NCBI GenBank assembly: GCA_009859145.1
Contig: VRVR01000046.1
Location: 62,001 to 126,000, forward strand
Length of the DNA: 64,000 nucleotides
From: Andalucia godoyi
Taxonomy: Eukaryota > Discoba > Jakobea > Jakobida > Andaluciidae
Reading direction: 5' to 3'
The stretch's first letter is position 1. Each line of letters opens with the position of its first letter. The translations under genes were made by a program, and so were the position numbers. Below the pieces are notes generated by a model. It saw only the letters and a list, made by a program, of their open reading frames with translations. It had not been told where the DNA came from and did not search any database. This document shows positions 1 through 9,851 of the stretch, piece after piece.

Positions 1-2
1 TG

Positions 3-2963
3 TTTGCGTCGCTTTCGACATCCGATCAGCAGTCTCTCGTTGATTGGATAGACTGCACGTGGTCTCCGTATGAAGAGCAGTTCAAAAAGCAGCAAGGGTT
101 TTGCTGGAGACGGGCACTTCCTGCTGCGTCGACACAGTGGGGGAACCGAGGCTCGCGGACCATGTTTGCGTGCTCCGCAGATGCGTTCGTCGTCGTGTTC
201 CACTCGCTGGTCATCAGAGTGACTCCAGACATCCCAGAGACAATCATATTGCAAGAACGGATGATTGAAGAGTCGTTGCATCAGCTTGTTTTCGACATCC
301 AATCCGGACCGTCGACCACAACGAGCTTGGAGCAGAACGTCAAGTCTCTCAGCGCCTGGCTGGAGCTGATCATCACGCAAATTCTGGAAGATTATGAACA
401 GTACAGATTCACTACTGGCTATCCAAGAGACGATATCCCAATGAGACACCGACGGTTCGTTTTGTGCCAAAGGAACATGTCTCCACAGCGACGGTCCCCG
501 CCGCCTCCACCGCCATTGCCTCCGCTGGAATACTGGATGCAAAAAGGACATCGAATTTCATTGGTTCGTCCGTCCCCGAAATACGAATCTGATGAATTCG
601 AGTCTTGCAGTAGCGATAGCGACGACGAGATCGACAAGAATGTGGTGTACGACAAAGAAGACCGCGGAACAATGCATGACGATCATGTAGAAATCGAGCC
701 TCCCAGACCAAAAGCTCGCATCCATCCATCCAAACTCGGCAAGGCCGTGAGCAGGAAAAAGACTGTCGCGCCACCGCGCAGGGATAGCCGTTCTGGGAGT
801 ACGAAAAGAGATCAGAAGGAGATGACCATCGAGCGACCCACTTCACTTGTGAGCGTTAGTCTTAGTCCGACGGTCGGTGGCACTCTTCCCCATGCATTCT
901 TAACATCAAGTTCTGCACAGCCTTCTGCAGGTCGAGCATCTGACCTCGGGTTGCTTCTCGATGATGTTGTACCGGGTGGCGGAGGACCGCCGTCGCGGGG
1001 TCCACCACCTCTGGAATCCACCATTCCTCTCCAACTTTCTCTGCAGTCCTCCGGACCTCCGATGCCTCTGACCTCTACATCCTCTTCTTTTGCCCCACCT
1101 CCTTCTTCACAGTCCTGTCCTTCACCCCAACCACCGCCACCGCCGCCGCCGGCATGCGCTGCTCCACAACTAAATCGATCCATGCCCATGCATCCGCCGC
1201 CGCCGCCGCCGCCGCCATTGCAGGTGGTGCCAGCACAACTACAGCAACAGCAGCAGGACCAAGCTCCCCGTCCTGTGGAATGTGTCGAAATCGAATATGA
1301 CCCAAGAATGGAAGATGCATGGCAGCCATGTGACGAAGATCTGTGCGTCGACGAATATGGTGATGAACCGGAAGAATGGACATCAGATGGCATCCAGATG
1401 CCAGAGGAGACAGAGGAGACAGAGGAGCCGAAACAACAAGTGAGACTGGACGAGAAAAAAATCGAAGAACCACGAATCGATGAATTGCAGGATGGGAAGA
1501 AGAAGAAGCCTTCGAAACCACAGGAGGGCCCGTCATGTTGCACGATATGGATGGCAAGTGCTAGGAACACTGTCCGAAAATATGCATCCTTTCATTGGCA
1601 CCCTACTTTCATGCGGATGACGCTACTTGCTCCAAAGACAGTGCTCTATTCTCTTGCGTTTCTTCCCCTTGCCGCCGCACTTGGAGTACTCGTTGTGCCG
1701 ACGCTTGCTATTCTCATTGGCTGCTTCCCCAGCGGTCGATCGGGGATGTTTCAACATGAATCTAAACACGACGTCACAAGTTCGGTGTGGGGCTCGCTCT
1801 GTCTGGTGGGCATAGCCCTCGCCTGGATCTGCAACATCAACGATCTGTTGGCATCGGTTCTTGCCCCTCTTGCCATCATCTACATTTTCGGGTCTCTGAG
1901 CTTGCGCCAAGAATCGTCGATGTTTTTGAACGCTCCGTCCGAGTACCGGCAGCCGAGAGTTCGCTATGAGTTCATTTCAAATTACATTGCGTATTTTTCA
2001 CTGGCTCTCGAGTACGTTCAGCTGCTGTCGCTTGCTGTGTTGACCGTTTCCGTGGATTCAAACTTTGTTGACGCCAGTTTATCTGCCGCTGTGAACGTCA
2101 TTGTGAAGCCGCTGGGTGCATCGGTTCTTGTGCAGTTTATCATTGCAGTCATATTGGCCGGCATCCTCCTCGGGTTCTTGACTGTTGCAGTCATGCTGAC
2201 TTCGCAGCCCGAGGAACGCGTCAGCCGTGTGTCTGAGCAAAAAGAAAAAGAAGGCAACTTGTCGTGGCTGAAACTGATTGTCGGCACGATCTCGGATACA
2301 GCATTCATGTCTGTCATCTCTTCTCTTTCTGCTGCCATTCAGCTCTTTCACTCGGAGATTCCAGCGGACAGCGAATGGTCCAACTCGGAGGCGTTCTACT
2401 GGCTCCGATGCGTGGTGCAAGTCGTCTTGTTTGCATTTGTGTGTGCTTCGCTTCTTGTTGTGCTTCCCATTCAGGCCGTTTTTCCAGACATTTGGCTTCC
2501 CAAGGGAGTGGATGTTCGCCCCGCGCCGCTCTTTGCCTTGTCTGAAAAGTTCCTGAAGCTGATTCTCATTACCTCCATCTCTTTGGGCCCGTCAAGCTCA
2601 TCCGTTCCATACTTTCGAACTGGAGTCGCCGCGTTTGTGTTTGCGGGTCTCGTAGGCCTGATTGCATTTTTCAAAAATCCGATGAGTACTCCATTTGCCC
2701 GCAATGCCCGCATGACATCCTTCGTATCTGCTGGCGGCACTCTCGCCCTCATGTACGCTCCAGCCCCACTTCCAGCTGTCCTTTTCTGGCTCGTAGCCTG
2801 CAGCCTTGGATTCGGAGTCGCTGAAGCTGGACGCCGCTTTGCATGGAACAGGACACAGCGGGTTCATCAAAAGAAAAAGGTCCAGCAAGTCTCGGCCTTG
2901 TACCAGAAGTTCCGATCAGCTGAAAACCGTTTCGACTTATTGCGAAATGATGAAGCAGTCTAA
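3..2963 (+). CDS. Large multipass membrane protein with proline-rich N-terminal region (5' end outside window)
   Basis: The frame is open to the left edge of the window, so the gene starts outside it; 986 residues are visible and the first in-window ATG is at 162. The first half is hydrophilic, with acidic and Ser/Arg-rich stretches and long proline runs encoded around 1000-1250, of the kind that bind SH3, WW or profilin domains. The second half, from about 1620, alternates hydrophobic stretches with short charged loops and looks like roughly nine to twelve membrane spans, followed by a basic cytosolic tail. I recognise no family. The layout suggests a membrane protein with a long disordered cytosolic head, perhaps a scaffold or transporter-like protein. 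Confidence is high that it codes and low for function. Confidence 0.8.
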   Translation, partial: FASLSTSDQQSLVDWIDCTWSPYEEQFKKQQGFCWRRALPAASTQWGNRGSRTMFACSADAFVVVFHSLVIRVTPDIPETIILQERMIEESLHQLVFDIQSGPSTTTSLEQNVKSLSAWLELIITQILEDYEQYRFTTGYPRDDIPMRHRRFVLCQRNMSPQRRSPPPPPPLPPLEYWMQKGHRISLVRPSPKYESDEFESCSSDSDDEIDKNVVYDKEDRGTMHDDHVEIEPPRPKARIHPSKLGKAVSRKKTVAPPRRDSRSGSTKRDQKEMTIERPTSLVSVSLSPTVGGTLPHAFLTSSSAQPSAGRASDLGLLLDDVVPGGGGPPSRGPPPLESTIPLQLSLQSSGPPMPLTSTSSSFAPPPSSQSCPSPQPPPPPPPACAAPQLNRSMPMHPPPPPPPPLQVVPAQLQQQQQDQAPRPVECVEIEYDPRMEDAWQPCDEDLCVDEYGDEPEEWTSDGIQMPEETEETEEPKQQVRLDEKKIEEPRIDELQDGKKKKPSKPQEGPSCCTIWMASARNTVRKYASFHWHPTFMRMTLLAPKTVLYSLAFLPLAAALGVLVVPTLAILIGCFPSGRSGMFQHESKHDVTSSVWGSLCLVGIALAWICNINDLLASVLAPLAIIYIFGSLSLRQESSMFLNAPSEYRQPRVRYEFISNYIAYFSLALEYVQLLSLAVLTVSVDSNFVDASLSAAVNVIVKPLGASVLVQFIIAVILAGILLGFLTVAVMLTSQPEERVSRVSEQKEKEGNLSWLKLIVGTISDTAFMSVISSLSAAIQLFHSEIPADSEWSNSEAFYWLRCVVQVVLFAFVCASLLVVLPIQAVFPDIWLPKGVDVRPAPLFALSEKFLKLILITSISLGPSSSSVPYFRTGVAAFVFAGLVGLIAFFKNPMSTPFARNARMTSFVSAGGTLALMYAPAPLPAVLFWLVACSLGFGVAEAGRRFAWNRTQRVHQKKKVQQVSALYQKFRSAENRFDLLRNDEAV

Positions 2964-3289
2964 AGCGTACGCAAACAAAAGCACTGCCATGCGCCATGCG
3001 CATGCGCATGTGTTTGTTATCTTGACAGCTCCGTCGCACGATGCCCGATTCGTTTCGCCTCATTTCGATCATGAAATCCCTATAAACACGCCGCCGCATT
3101 GCATTCTCGCACAGCGACGCTCATTTCTTATTTTATTGTTATTGCCCATGCAACGCACCATGTACGTCACGCCCGCAACGCTGCGCAAGACCTGTGACAT
3201 CTCCACCGCCGCCAGGAACGATCCGCAGCATCCACGCCGGCTCCCATCGCATGTACTGCCTCGCAGACGTCGAACGCGCCATCACCACC
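2964..3289. other. Intergenic, no gene seen
   Basis: Spacer after the membrane-protein gene. It has CG-rich and AT-rich patches and no convincing reading frame. Transposon relic A follows it. Confidence 0.5.
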
Positions 3290-3573
3290 TGTTTCGTTGC
3301 CCGCGACGTGCATGACGATGCACTCCGCAGAGCAGCTGCCGACAAACTGTCTTCGACGATCGCCAAGGTGTTTTGTTGCTCAGCGTGCAAATGCACGATC
3401 GACCGCGATTGGAACGGCGCGCGCAGCATCTACATCTATCTTGGGAACGTCTCTCATGCCGAGGGGCGTGTTGTGGCCTACCCCCTTCCCAATCATGCTG
3501 TGCATGTTGTTGGGTTGCAGCATTGATTATGGGTGATCAGCGATGATTATCCGTGGTTAGTGCACAATGTAGG
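3290..3573 (+). mobile_element. Fanzor/TnpB-type nuclease relic A (3' end of an element)
   Basis: The frame ending at 3526 encodes the zinc-ribbon plus RuvC-III signature of the OrfB/TnpB/Fanzor family: a C-x-x-C pair (CSAC, about 3376-3390) followed by DRDWNGAR (about 3400-3423). In the family this region holds the last catalytic Asp of the RuvC nuclease. The protein then ends in GLQH before a stop, as relic C also does. The 3' flank has a short imperfect hairpin and a CAATGTAGG-like end near 3565-3573, comparable with relics B and C. Everything upstream of the second zinc-ribbon half is missing or unrecognisable, so this is a 3' fragment. The left boundary is a guess. Confidence 0.7.
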
Positions 3574-3794
3574 AGCTGCAGTATTCGAATCCAGATGTCC
3601 GCGTTGTCCTGTCTGCTTGCGACGCGGAATGAAACTGTAAATAAAAATCGAAAACCGTTTGATTTTGCTGGAAGGGGAATTCTTCAGTGCCTTTGATGTC
3701 AAGCCTGTGCAAAACCAGTCTGCACCAAAAGGAAAAGAAGCCACGCTGATTGCTGTCTCTTGCGATCACCGAGATTTTGAGGGCTGCGGCGAGT

Positions 3795-4664
3795 ATGCAC
3801 CGACTGTATTATGGATGTGCAAGGCTGCAATCGGATTTGAAGCAGCGTGTGATCACACTTTGCCAAGCCGAGTCGAGACATGGATTTGGTGTGTTGAGAC
3901 TGAAGCCAGACGACACGATCGAGGTTTTTGATGGCCGAGGGGCGTCTGCAACGGGTCGAATCGTAAGTATTCTCGATCCAAGGCATCCGTTCTTTGGCAA
4001 GGAGCAAGGAACGAAACAAGGACGAGATGCTATGTCCGTGGAACTAATGTCGGATGTCACCATCGACAAGAAGCCGGTGTTCAGCATCCGAGCGCTTACT
4101 GCCCTTCCGCGATTTCAGAGTCGTGCAGACTGGATGCTTGAAAAGCTGGTTGAAGTAGGCGTCGATTTCATCTCCCCTGTGCTCCGATCCGACCACGCCG
4201 GTTCGAGAAGGTACGAGTCACATGATCACGGTGACTCGGATGCAGTAGAAGGGTGGAGCGAAAAGAAGAGCCATCGTGTGTTGCAGCTTTTTGTGGCAGC
4301 CTGCAAGCAGGCAGAGAGAAACACGATTCCTGAAGTTCGTCCCGCTCCCTCGTTCTCGGAAGCTGTCGAAGACTCGGCAACCCGCGGTCCCGTGCTGTGC
4401 TGCCACGTCGCCGATCAAGCCCCAGCACTATGGACGCGCCTCGCAAGCCCGTCTTTTTCGAAAGACGCATTCCGTACAGAGCGTTGGGATTCTGTGTCGG
4501 TGCTCGTTGGCCCAGAAGGAGGATTTTCGGCACGTGAGGTTGACGTTTTCTCCAGGATCCCCAACGTGAAGTTCGTGAGTTTAGGGTCCACCAAGCTCCG
4601 CACTGAGACAGCAGCTGTCCTTGTCTCCGGCATCTTATCGCAATGGCGTGGCTCCTTCTCCTGA
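3795..4664 (+). CDS. RsmE-type rRNA (uridine-N3) methyltransferase
   Basis: A 289-residue protein of the RsmE/SPOUT family, which in bacteria methylates N3 of U1498 in 16S rRNA using SAM. Eukaryotic copies are expected to act on organellar small-subunit rRNA. Visible motifs are an N-terminal MHRLYY start typical of the family, DWMLEKLVEVGV near residue 112, the SAM-binding loop GPEGGFS near 237 and LRTETA near 269 in the trefoil-knot region. The ATG at 3795 is chosen because it matches the usual family start; the in-frame sequence upstream has only non-ATG candidates. No clear targeting presequence is present from this ATG, so mitochondrial location is inferred from family role. It converges with separase, with about 96 bases between stop codons. 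Confidence 0.88.
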   Translation: MHRLYYGCARLQSDLKQRVITLCQAESRHGFGVLRLKPDDTIEVFDGRGASATGRIVSILDPRHPFFGKEQGTKQGRDAMSVELMSDVTIDKKPVFSIRALTALPRFQSRADWMLEKLVEVGVDFISPVLRSDHAGSRRYESHDHGDSDAVEGWSEKKSHRVLQLFVAACKQAERNTIPEVRPAPSFSEAVEDSATRGPVLCCHVADQAPALWTRLASPSFSKDAFRTERWDSVSVLVGPEGGFSAREVDVFSRIPNVKFVSLGSTKLRTETAAVLVSGILSQWRGSFS

Positions 4665-4760
4665 GTTCCAAACATTGGGGGGAACGGCGCTTAGGATTCT
4701 CAATGCCAAATGAGAACACACATATAATTCTAGGCTTTTACATACACATACATTACAATT

Positions 4761-7700
4761 TCAATTCATTCCAGTCCATCCCTTCGCTCGTTGGCTCTCT
4801 CTCGGTTGGGAGATGGAAACTGCATACATCCGTGCTGCTGCTGCAGTCAAGCAAGGCAGGCGCGACACCTGTCTCGCAGTCATGGGTGCATCCAGCATGT
4901 CCAATGCCTTGTCATTCTCCGCCACGACTCGTTCGTACTGTTTCAGTAATACCGCGGTCCAAGAATCAAGATCTTTGTCGGTCACGTCCCACCCGTTTCC
5001 GACGATCAAAACAGAGCGAGTGTCGGAGTCATGACCTTCCGAACGATCCGCAGATCGAGTCGTTGCTTTGGACCTGCTGGAGGCACGTGATTTTGAGGAA
5101 GGAGGTACAAGCGGTTGCTCTTCAGGTGTCCTTGAAGCACTCGTTGATGCAGCCGTCATGTTGCTTTGCAGGGAGGCGTGCCAGTGACCGAAATGCGAGC
5201 CAAACTTACCCTTGATGGAGGAAACATAAGCGAAGTGCACTGCAAGCTGGATACGCATGGATTCAGGAGACAACGGAAACAAGGCTACAGAGGAACATCC
5301 CATGAGCATTGCAATCTCCAAAGCAGGGGAACTGTCTTGCACTCCAGAGTGCAAGGACAATGACGAAAGCTGATTGACAAGACTGGTCTCCGAAGAACTC
5401 GGGAACAGGCTAGACGGTACCAACGGTCCTGTTCCGTGGCCGCAGAACAACCATGCTCGAGGATTCGACGATGGAGTCGGAGTTGGAGTTTGAGACGGTG
5501 ACGGTGACGGTGACGGTGACGATGATGGATCGGACTGCGGAACTGGATCACTACCCGCTTCGGAGTCCTTGCGCTTCGATCCAACCATGAGTGTGATCCA
5601 CGACGGGCACGAACATTCTGCAAGGACCGTTTTGATTCGTGCTTCCGTATTCTGCAAGTCGCCACCTGGATTCAACACCACTGCACCCCAGTCCCCCGAG
5701 TCGACAGAACCGGTGGAAGCGCTCGACATCACGTTGGCATTGGCGTGGGCGCCAGAGGCAGACAAGAGGACGGGTCCAGTACGATGAGCATTTGGCAGTC
5801 GGATGATGCGAACGGACGACGGAAATATCGATTCCCACGGAACGCACTCCAGCACAGGATCAACGCTCAAACACAGCGTCGGAACGGAAGCGATGTCTTC
5901 CGTCTTGGATTTGCTGCCCCTGGCTTTGCTGCCGCTACGCATTCCTTCCTTCGTCGCCGAGTCCACCAAATCCAGAGGAACTCCAAAATCCGCAGAACAA
6001 GCTTCTATCCATTCCTGCAAGCATTGCTCGTTCCTCAGACGTGCCTCCCACCACTGTTGCCGATTGGAAACAAGGGCCCGAGCATTGGAAATGGCATCGG
6101 AGACAATTTCGGACAGCTTCAATAGAACCTGCGACAGCAGTGCGAAGGAAAGTGGCACGCGACGTTCTTCCGTAACAGATCCGTCGTTCTCTGGCTTAGA
6201 ATGCTTTTGCAGCAGATGCATCCGATACAGCAGACCCTCGAACTTTGGTGCAACATCCGAGTCATCGTATTCGTCGGCGCCCAAAAACAGAGACGATTCC
6301 AGATGATGCTTGACGACGTGCCGAATCTCCATGACTGGATAACTGCACAGTGCGAAATTGAGTACTTCCTTTGGGATCCGAGGCATATCGCATGACGATG
6401 CCCCAGTTCCTTCGTCGACGGATAGGTCGCTAGCTCGTTCTACTTTTTCTTCTTCTGCGGTTGCCTCCTCTTCCTCGTCAATGTCGACTGCAAGTGCACG
6501 GGAGAGTCTTGTTCGACTGGAACCTTTAGTCTTCATTCTTGTCTTGGCCTTGGCCTTGCTCTTTCGCTTCCAAGAACGCCTCGCCCGCTCCGTTCCCTGC
6601 TGCAATGCTGCTTCGATTTCGATTACCTCCTGCGACGAAGACGCTCCCTTCAATGCTTGCATCTTCCTCCATACTTTCCTTGCTTCACTCGCATCTCGCT
6701 GGAGTGCGCGAAACTTGCAAATCACAGCGGATTCCATGGACCGTTGTGGAGAAAATGACTCCAAAGCCTGGATCACAAGGGAGGAAGCGTGTTCAATGAG
6801 ATCCAGATCATCGCAACACGTCAGGAACGCATACAAGCCGCAGATGAAAGGAGCAAAAACAGAAGTGAATTCGACATACGGCAGAGCATCCAGCGCAACC
6901 GTCAGAGTGCTGTGCGAGATGCAGAGCTCCGAGCAAGCGTCACCATTCGCACGATCCATCATTCCCAATGAGTACCTATGCAGCTGTGTCAGGGACTTTG
7001 CGAACACATCCTTGTCAATAATTTTCGGAGTGCTTGGCGCTGGTGATTCGAAGAACGTCTGCGCAAGCACAGTACACCAATAAGCAGATTCCATCTGCTG
7101 ACTGCTGTCGTCGTCATTGCTTGCTGGAACAAGATCTGCCAGCAACGCTGGTACGCACCGTGCGTGCACAAACTGCAGCAGTCTGGGAGCAAAGCGCACT
7201 GCCGCGTTGCTTGCGCCGCCATCCCCCGAGTGCCCAGCCAGTTCTATTTCAAACATGCAAGACCATTCACATAAAGTCCGGTACACAATCCACGGCATTC
7301 GGCTCGACAGCTTTCGCACCAAATCCTGAGCATGTGCTGATTCGCAGACAATGGACTCGCACAGTCGCAAAACACTTGCAAAGTCGTTTTGAGAGTAGCA
7401 CGAAACAGCAGCATTGTACACCAAGCTGGCAGCAGACGAACATGCACTACTTGACGACGATTTTGGCTCACTGGGTGGAGAAGAAACAGCGGAGGAAGAA
7501 GCCAGGAGCAACGGATCTTGGAAACCACATAAGAGGATCACGTCCTGCACAAACGTCGACATGCTCGCAGACTTTGCAACCAGCGAAAGCGCATCCATCG
7601 CAACAGACTCTAACTTGGCCGCTTTTGCCTCGTTCGCGTCCAGCGACTCCGCTGCAGTTGGCGCAGACACGGCCTGTGGATAGAAGCGGTACAATAAAGA

Positions 7701-8021
7701 GTCGGATATCATGATATGTGCCAAAGCTACGAGTGCAAAGCATGACGAATCTGTGCTTCGCGAGACACGAATGGCATCCCATTGCTTCAAAAGTTGTGTT
7801 TTTGTGGATTTTGAAACAAGCTTTAGCTCCGGCACACTCTCGCGCCTGAATTTCAGAGTAAAGTATAACCGGGACTGCGAAACGCGCGGATTTGCAAGAT
7901 GTGAACCGTTACTGGTTAGAAACGATGACACTCGAGAGTGGTACGCTCTGCTGAACTCCAGCGCCGCAGTACCAACAGGATCGCCCTCAAACACAAGTTC
8001 CAAGGAGGAATTTGCACTCAT
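4761..8021 (-). CDS. Separase (cohesin-cleaving cysteine protease)
   Basis: A 1086-residue protein whose C-terminal part carries the separase (peptidase C50) catalytic dyad: a His in LFCGHGTG near residue 862 and a Cys in LMGCSS near residue 908. Separase cuts the kleisin subunit of cohesin at the start of anaphase and is held inactive by securin. The N-terminal 800 residues look helical, as expected for the TPR/HEAT-like superhelix. A Ser/Pro/Thr-rich insert (alternating SP, then TP, residues about 830-855) sits just before the catalytic His, where phosphorylation-regulated loops occur in other separases. The protein is shorter than animal or fungal separases (often above 1600), with a reduced N-terminal solenoid. 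The start ATG at 8021 is the first in frame. Confidence 0.9.
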   Translation of the reverse strand: MSANSSLELVFEGDPVGTAALEFSRAYHSRVSSFLTSNGSHLANPRVSQSRLYFTLKFRRESVPELKLVSKSTKTQLLKQWDAIRVSRSTDSSCFALVALAHIMISDSLLYRFYPQAVSAPTAAESLDANEAKAAKLESVAMDALSLVAKSASMSTFVQDVILLCGFQDPLLLASSSAVSSPPSEPKSSSSSACSSAASLVYNAAVSCYSQNDFASVLRLCESIVCESAHAQDLVRKLSSRMPWIVYRTLCEWSCMFEIELAGHSGDGGASNAAVRFAPRLLQFVHARCVPALLADLVPASNDDDSSQQMESAYWCTVLAQTFFESPAPSTPKIIDKDVFAKSLTQLHRYSLGMMDRANGDACSELCISHSTLTVALDALPYVEFTSVFAPFICGLYAFLTCCDDLDLIEHASSLVIQALESFSPQRSMESAVICKFRALQRDASEARKVWRKMQALKGASSSQEVIEIEAALQQGTERARRSWKRKSKAKAKTRMKTKGSSRTRLSRALAVDIDEEEEATAEEEKVERASDLSVDEGTGASSCDMPRIPKEVLNFALCSYPVMEIRHVVKHHLESSLFLGADEYDDSDVAPKFEGLLYRMHLLQKHSKPENDGSVTEERRVPLSFALLSQVLLKLSEIVSDAISNARALVSNRQQWWEARLRNEQCLQEWIEACSADFGVPLDLVDSATKEGMRSGSKARGSKSKTEDIASVPTLCLSVDPVLECVPWESIFPSSVRIIRLPNAHRTGPVLLSASGAHANANVMSSASTGSVDSGDWGAVVLNPGGDLQNTEARIKTVLAECSCPSWITLMVGSKRKDSEAGSDPVPQSDPSSSPSPSPSPSQTPTPTPSSNPRAWLFCGHGTGPLVPSSLFPSSSETSLVNQLSSLSLHSGVQDSSPALEIAMLMGCSSVALFPLSPESMRIQLAVHFAYVSSIKGKFGSHFGHWHASLQSNMTAASTSASRTPEEQPLVPPSSKSRASSRSKATTRSADRSEGHDSDTRSVLIVGNGWDVTDKDLDSWTAVLLKQYERVVAENDKALDMLDAPMTARQVSRLPCLTAAAARMYAVSISQPRESQRAKGWTGMN

Positions 8022-8356
8022 CGGCCGAAAAAACAGGTTCGGTTCTTATTATTCTCCTTCTTAAATACAAAATGCAAACAAAGAAGAATACGAAAAACCA
8101 AAAGAATCAAATCACGTATTTAAAAAATCTTATAAGACACTGCTTTGCAACTCGAGTTGTGGAGACACGAACTTTTCCAAAAAGCAATAATAATAGTAAT
8201 TATTATTATCCAAAAACTCCACAGCAGTCGGCCACTGTGTGCGGTCGTGCACATATGTTTCACAGAGATAGATAAGGGGGTAGTCCGCTTAACGGAAAGC
8301 CAGAGCAAGATGACTGTAGAGATCGATAATGCAGCATCAGGCGTCTTCACTGTCAA
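8022..8356. other. Intergenic, shared upstream of separase and tRNA-Glu
   Basis: AT-rich spacer with AAT/ATT microsatellite-like patches around 8187-8210. It should contain the separase promoter on the minus strand. No gene is seen. Confidence 0.5.
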
Positions 8357-8429
8357 TCGACTATGGTCCAGGTGGTTAAGACGTCGCCCTTTCAAGGCGA
8401 ACACCCGGGTTCGAGTCCCGGTAGTCGAG
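8357..8429 (+). tRNA. tRNA-Glu (anticodon TTC)
   Basis: Folds as a 73-nt cloverleaf. The acceptor TCGACTA pairs with TAGTCGA and is followed by discriminator G. The anticodon stem TCGCC/GGCGA carries loop CTTTCAA, giving anticodon TTC (reads GAA/GAG). The T arm CCGGG/CCCGG has loop TTCGAGT. Internal promoter boxes A (TGGTCCAGGTGG) and B (GGTTCGAGTCC) are intact. No 3' CCA is encoded, as expected for a nuclear gene, and a T-run terminator follows directly. Transposon relic B begins about 145 bases downstream. Confidence 0.95.
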
Positions 8430-8431
8430 GA

Positions 8432-8447
8432 TTTCTTTTTTTTTTTT
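8432..8447 (+). terminator. Pol III T-run terminator of tRNA-Glu
   Basis: TTT-C followed by a run of about twelve T begins three bases after the tRNA. This is the standard RNA polymerase III stop signal. Confidence 0.85.
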
Positions 8448-8572
8448 CTCCTTCTTCCTTCCTCTCGGCATGGTTGGTTGGTGTGCACCCGTTTCAGTGA
8501 GATGGGATTGAGAAAAGGAAAACGCAAAATGGGAAGAAATATCGGACTCTGTGAATTCAGGTTTATGGAAGC

Positions 8573-8956
8573 ACCGTTGAATAATAACACGCGATTGTCA
8601 TGCATACGGAAGTTACACGTAAACAGACACGGTCAATACTGGCCGACACTAGCACGTTTTGTTTCACAGGAATTCGTGATACACGGCCTCCTACGTCCCG
8701 CAGACCTCCTAAGAGACCACGTGTCACTACACCTACTGCTAGGGCCGTCAGCATCAAAATGCACCCTTCTCAGGAGCAACGTGTCACGCTGAGAAAGTGG
8801 CTCACCGATTGATCGAGATTGGGAACGGAGCGCGGAGCATCTATCTGAAGAACGCAGAGAGGCGTGTTGGGGCCGATCCCCTTCCCGGCAACGGGATGCA
8901 GGATTGAATATGCATGTCTATTCGTAGATATGCATGTTCAGGGTATAGTGTAGGCG
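8573..8956 (+). mobile_element. Internally deleted Fanzor-type element, relic B
   Basis: A short element of the same family as relic C. One frame encodes a basic, NLS-like stretch (KRPRVTTP) and then the TnpB/Fanzor N-terminal motif MHPSQEQRVTLRKWLTD. It jumps, after a stop and a one-base frameshift, to the C-terminal RuvC-III motif DRDW-NGARSIYLK, so the roughly 300 central residues are gone. Junction and frameshift are identical in relic C. The 3' flank holds an imperfect palindrome (CATATCTACGAATAGACATG read in the minus orientation) and ends near GTGTAGGCG. Compared with C it has lost two further segments inside the N-terminal part. It cannot make an active nuclease by itself. Confidence 0.75.
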
Positions 8957-8995
8957 TGATTCATTTACTATTCCTTTATCCTAAACCGTGCTCTT

Positions 8996-9373
8996 CTACT
9001 GCTGTGGCTTTGGAGATGCAGCAGATGGAATGGGAGACGAAGCAATGAGCTGCAGAGGTGCGACCGGCGGAGCATCGAATTTCTGAGCTTTAAGCGCTCG
9101 TACAAAATGATAAGACTGGACGGACTCGTTGGCGATGTGGCACGCAAGCAACAGGTAGTTCCTAGGTTGGACCATCCATGCAAACCGCATGAAAAGGCCA
9201 GAATACAGACACAACGCCCCTGTCATTGGAATCGAAATGTACTCTGCGGGCTTATTGAGATCCGCGAGACCCGCAATAAAAAACGACCAGTTCGCCACCG
9301 GACCCCAGAAATGCGTCGTCTTTGGCCCCGTCGGAGAATTAAGAAACGCACGGAACGCAGACGATGATGACAT
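8996..9373 (-). CDS. MPC1: Mitochondrial pyruvate carrier subunit, MPC1-like
   Basis: A 125-residue protein matching MPC1: [16 protein letters not shown] near the N-terminus, then [12 protein letters not shown] and a conserved serial hydrophobic pattern giving two to three short membrane helices, with RPEYIS-like and [13 protein letters not shown] segments. MPC1 pairs with MPC2 in the inner mitochondrial membrane to import pyruvate. The tail after residue about 100 is Pro/Ser-rich and not conserved. The ATG at 9373 is chosen because the sequence upstream is a GA dinucleotide repeat that would encode Arg-Glu runs and is surely 5' leader. Length is normal for the family. No MPC2 is seen in the window. 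Confidence 0.9.
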   Translation of the reverse strand: MSSSSAFRAFLNSPTGPKTTHFWGPVANWSFFIAGLADLNKPAEYISIPMTGALCLYSGLFMRFAWMVQPRNYLLLACHIANESVQSYHFVRALKAQKFDAPPVAPLQLIASSPIPSAASPKPQQ

Positions 9374-9380
9374 GACTAGT

Positions 9381-9392
9381 TCTCTCTCTCTC

Positions 9393-9452
<60 letters not shown>
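9381..9452. repeat. (TC/GA)n microsatellite in the MPC1 5' leader
   Basis: About 72 bases of almost pure TC dinucleotides on the plus strand. Read in the direction of MPC1 it is a GA tract ending a few bases before the ATG. Similar GA tracts precede the kinesin and GCN1 starts. Confidence 0.9.
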
Positions 9453-9454
<2 letters not shown>

Positions 9455-9851
9455 GTGGTCTCTGTGTGTCTGTGTATGTGTCCAGTCGACAGGAAAAGCT
9501 AAAAAAGCACGAAAACCGAAGTGGTAATGGGTCTGACTGACCGGAAAACTGCCTGATGACACAGACGGTGCAAGCATCAACTTGTGAGTGCGGGTTGATG
9601 CTTTGGTTGATGCTTTCTTTTTTATAATTTGTTTCCTTTGCGGGGGATTACCAGAAGTGGATTATTACCCGCCCCCCGCTACAGTAGTGCTTCTCGGTTT
9701 CGAAAATGTAAAACAGTCGGCGTGTGCTACGCTTTGTTTTTGTATTTGTATTTGTTTTTTTGCTGGAGTGGTCAGCGAATACTTTGCTGATGAGCAATAG
9801 GATAGTACCTGGGAAAGAGGGAAGGGTTCAGAGAGGAGTAGTCTTTTGGGG

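Noticed and set aside
3570-3610. A possible tRNA T-arm (TATTCGAATCC) near relic A
   Set aside because: No pairing acceptor, anticodon or D arm could be assembled around it.
8145-8792. A 215-codon plus-strand frame across tRNA-Glu and relic B
   Set aside because: It reads through a clear tRNA gene and its Pol III terminator and has no domain, so the frame is accidental.
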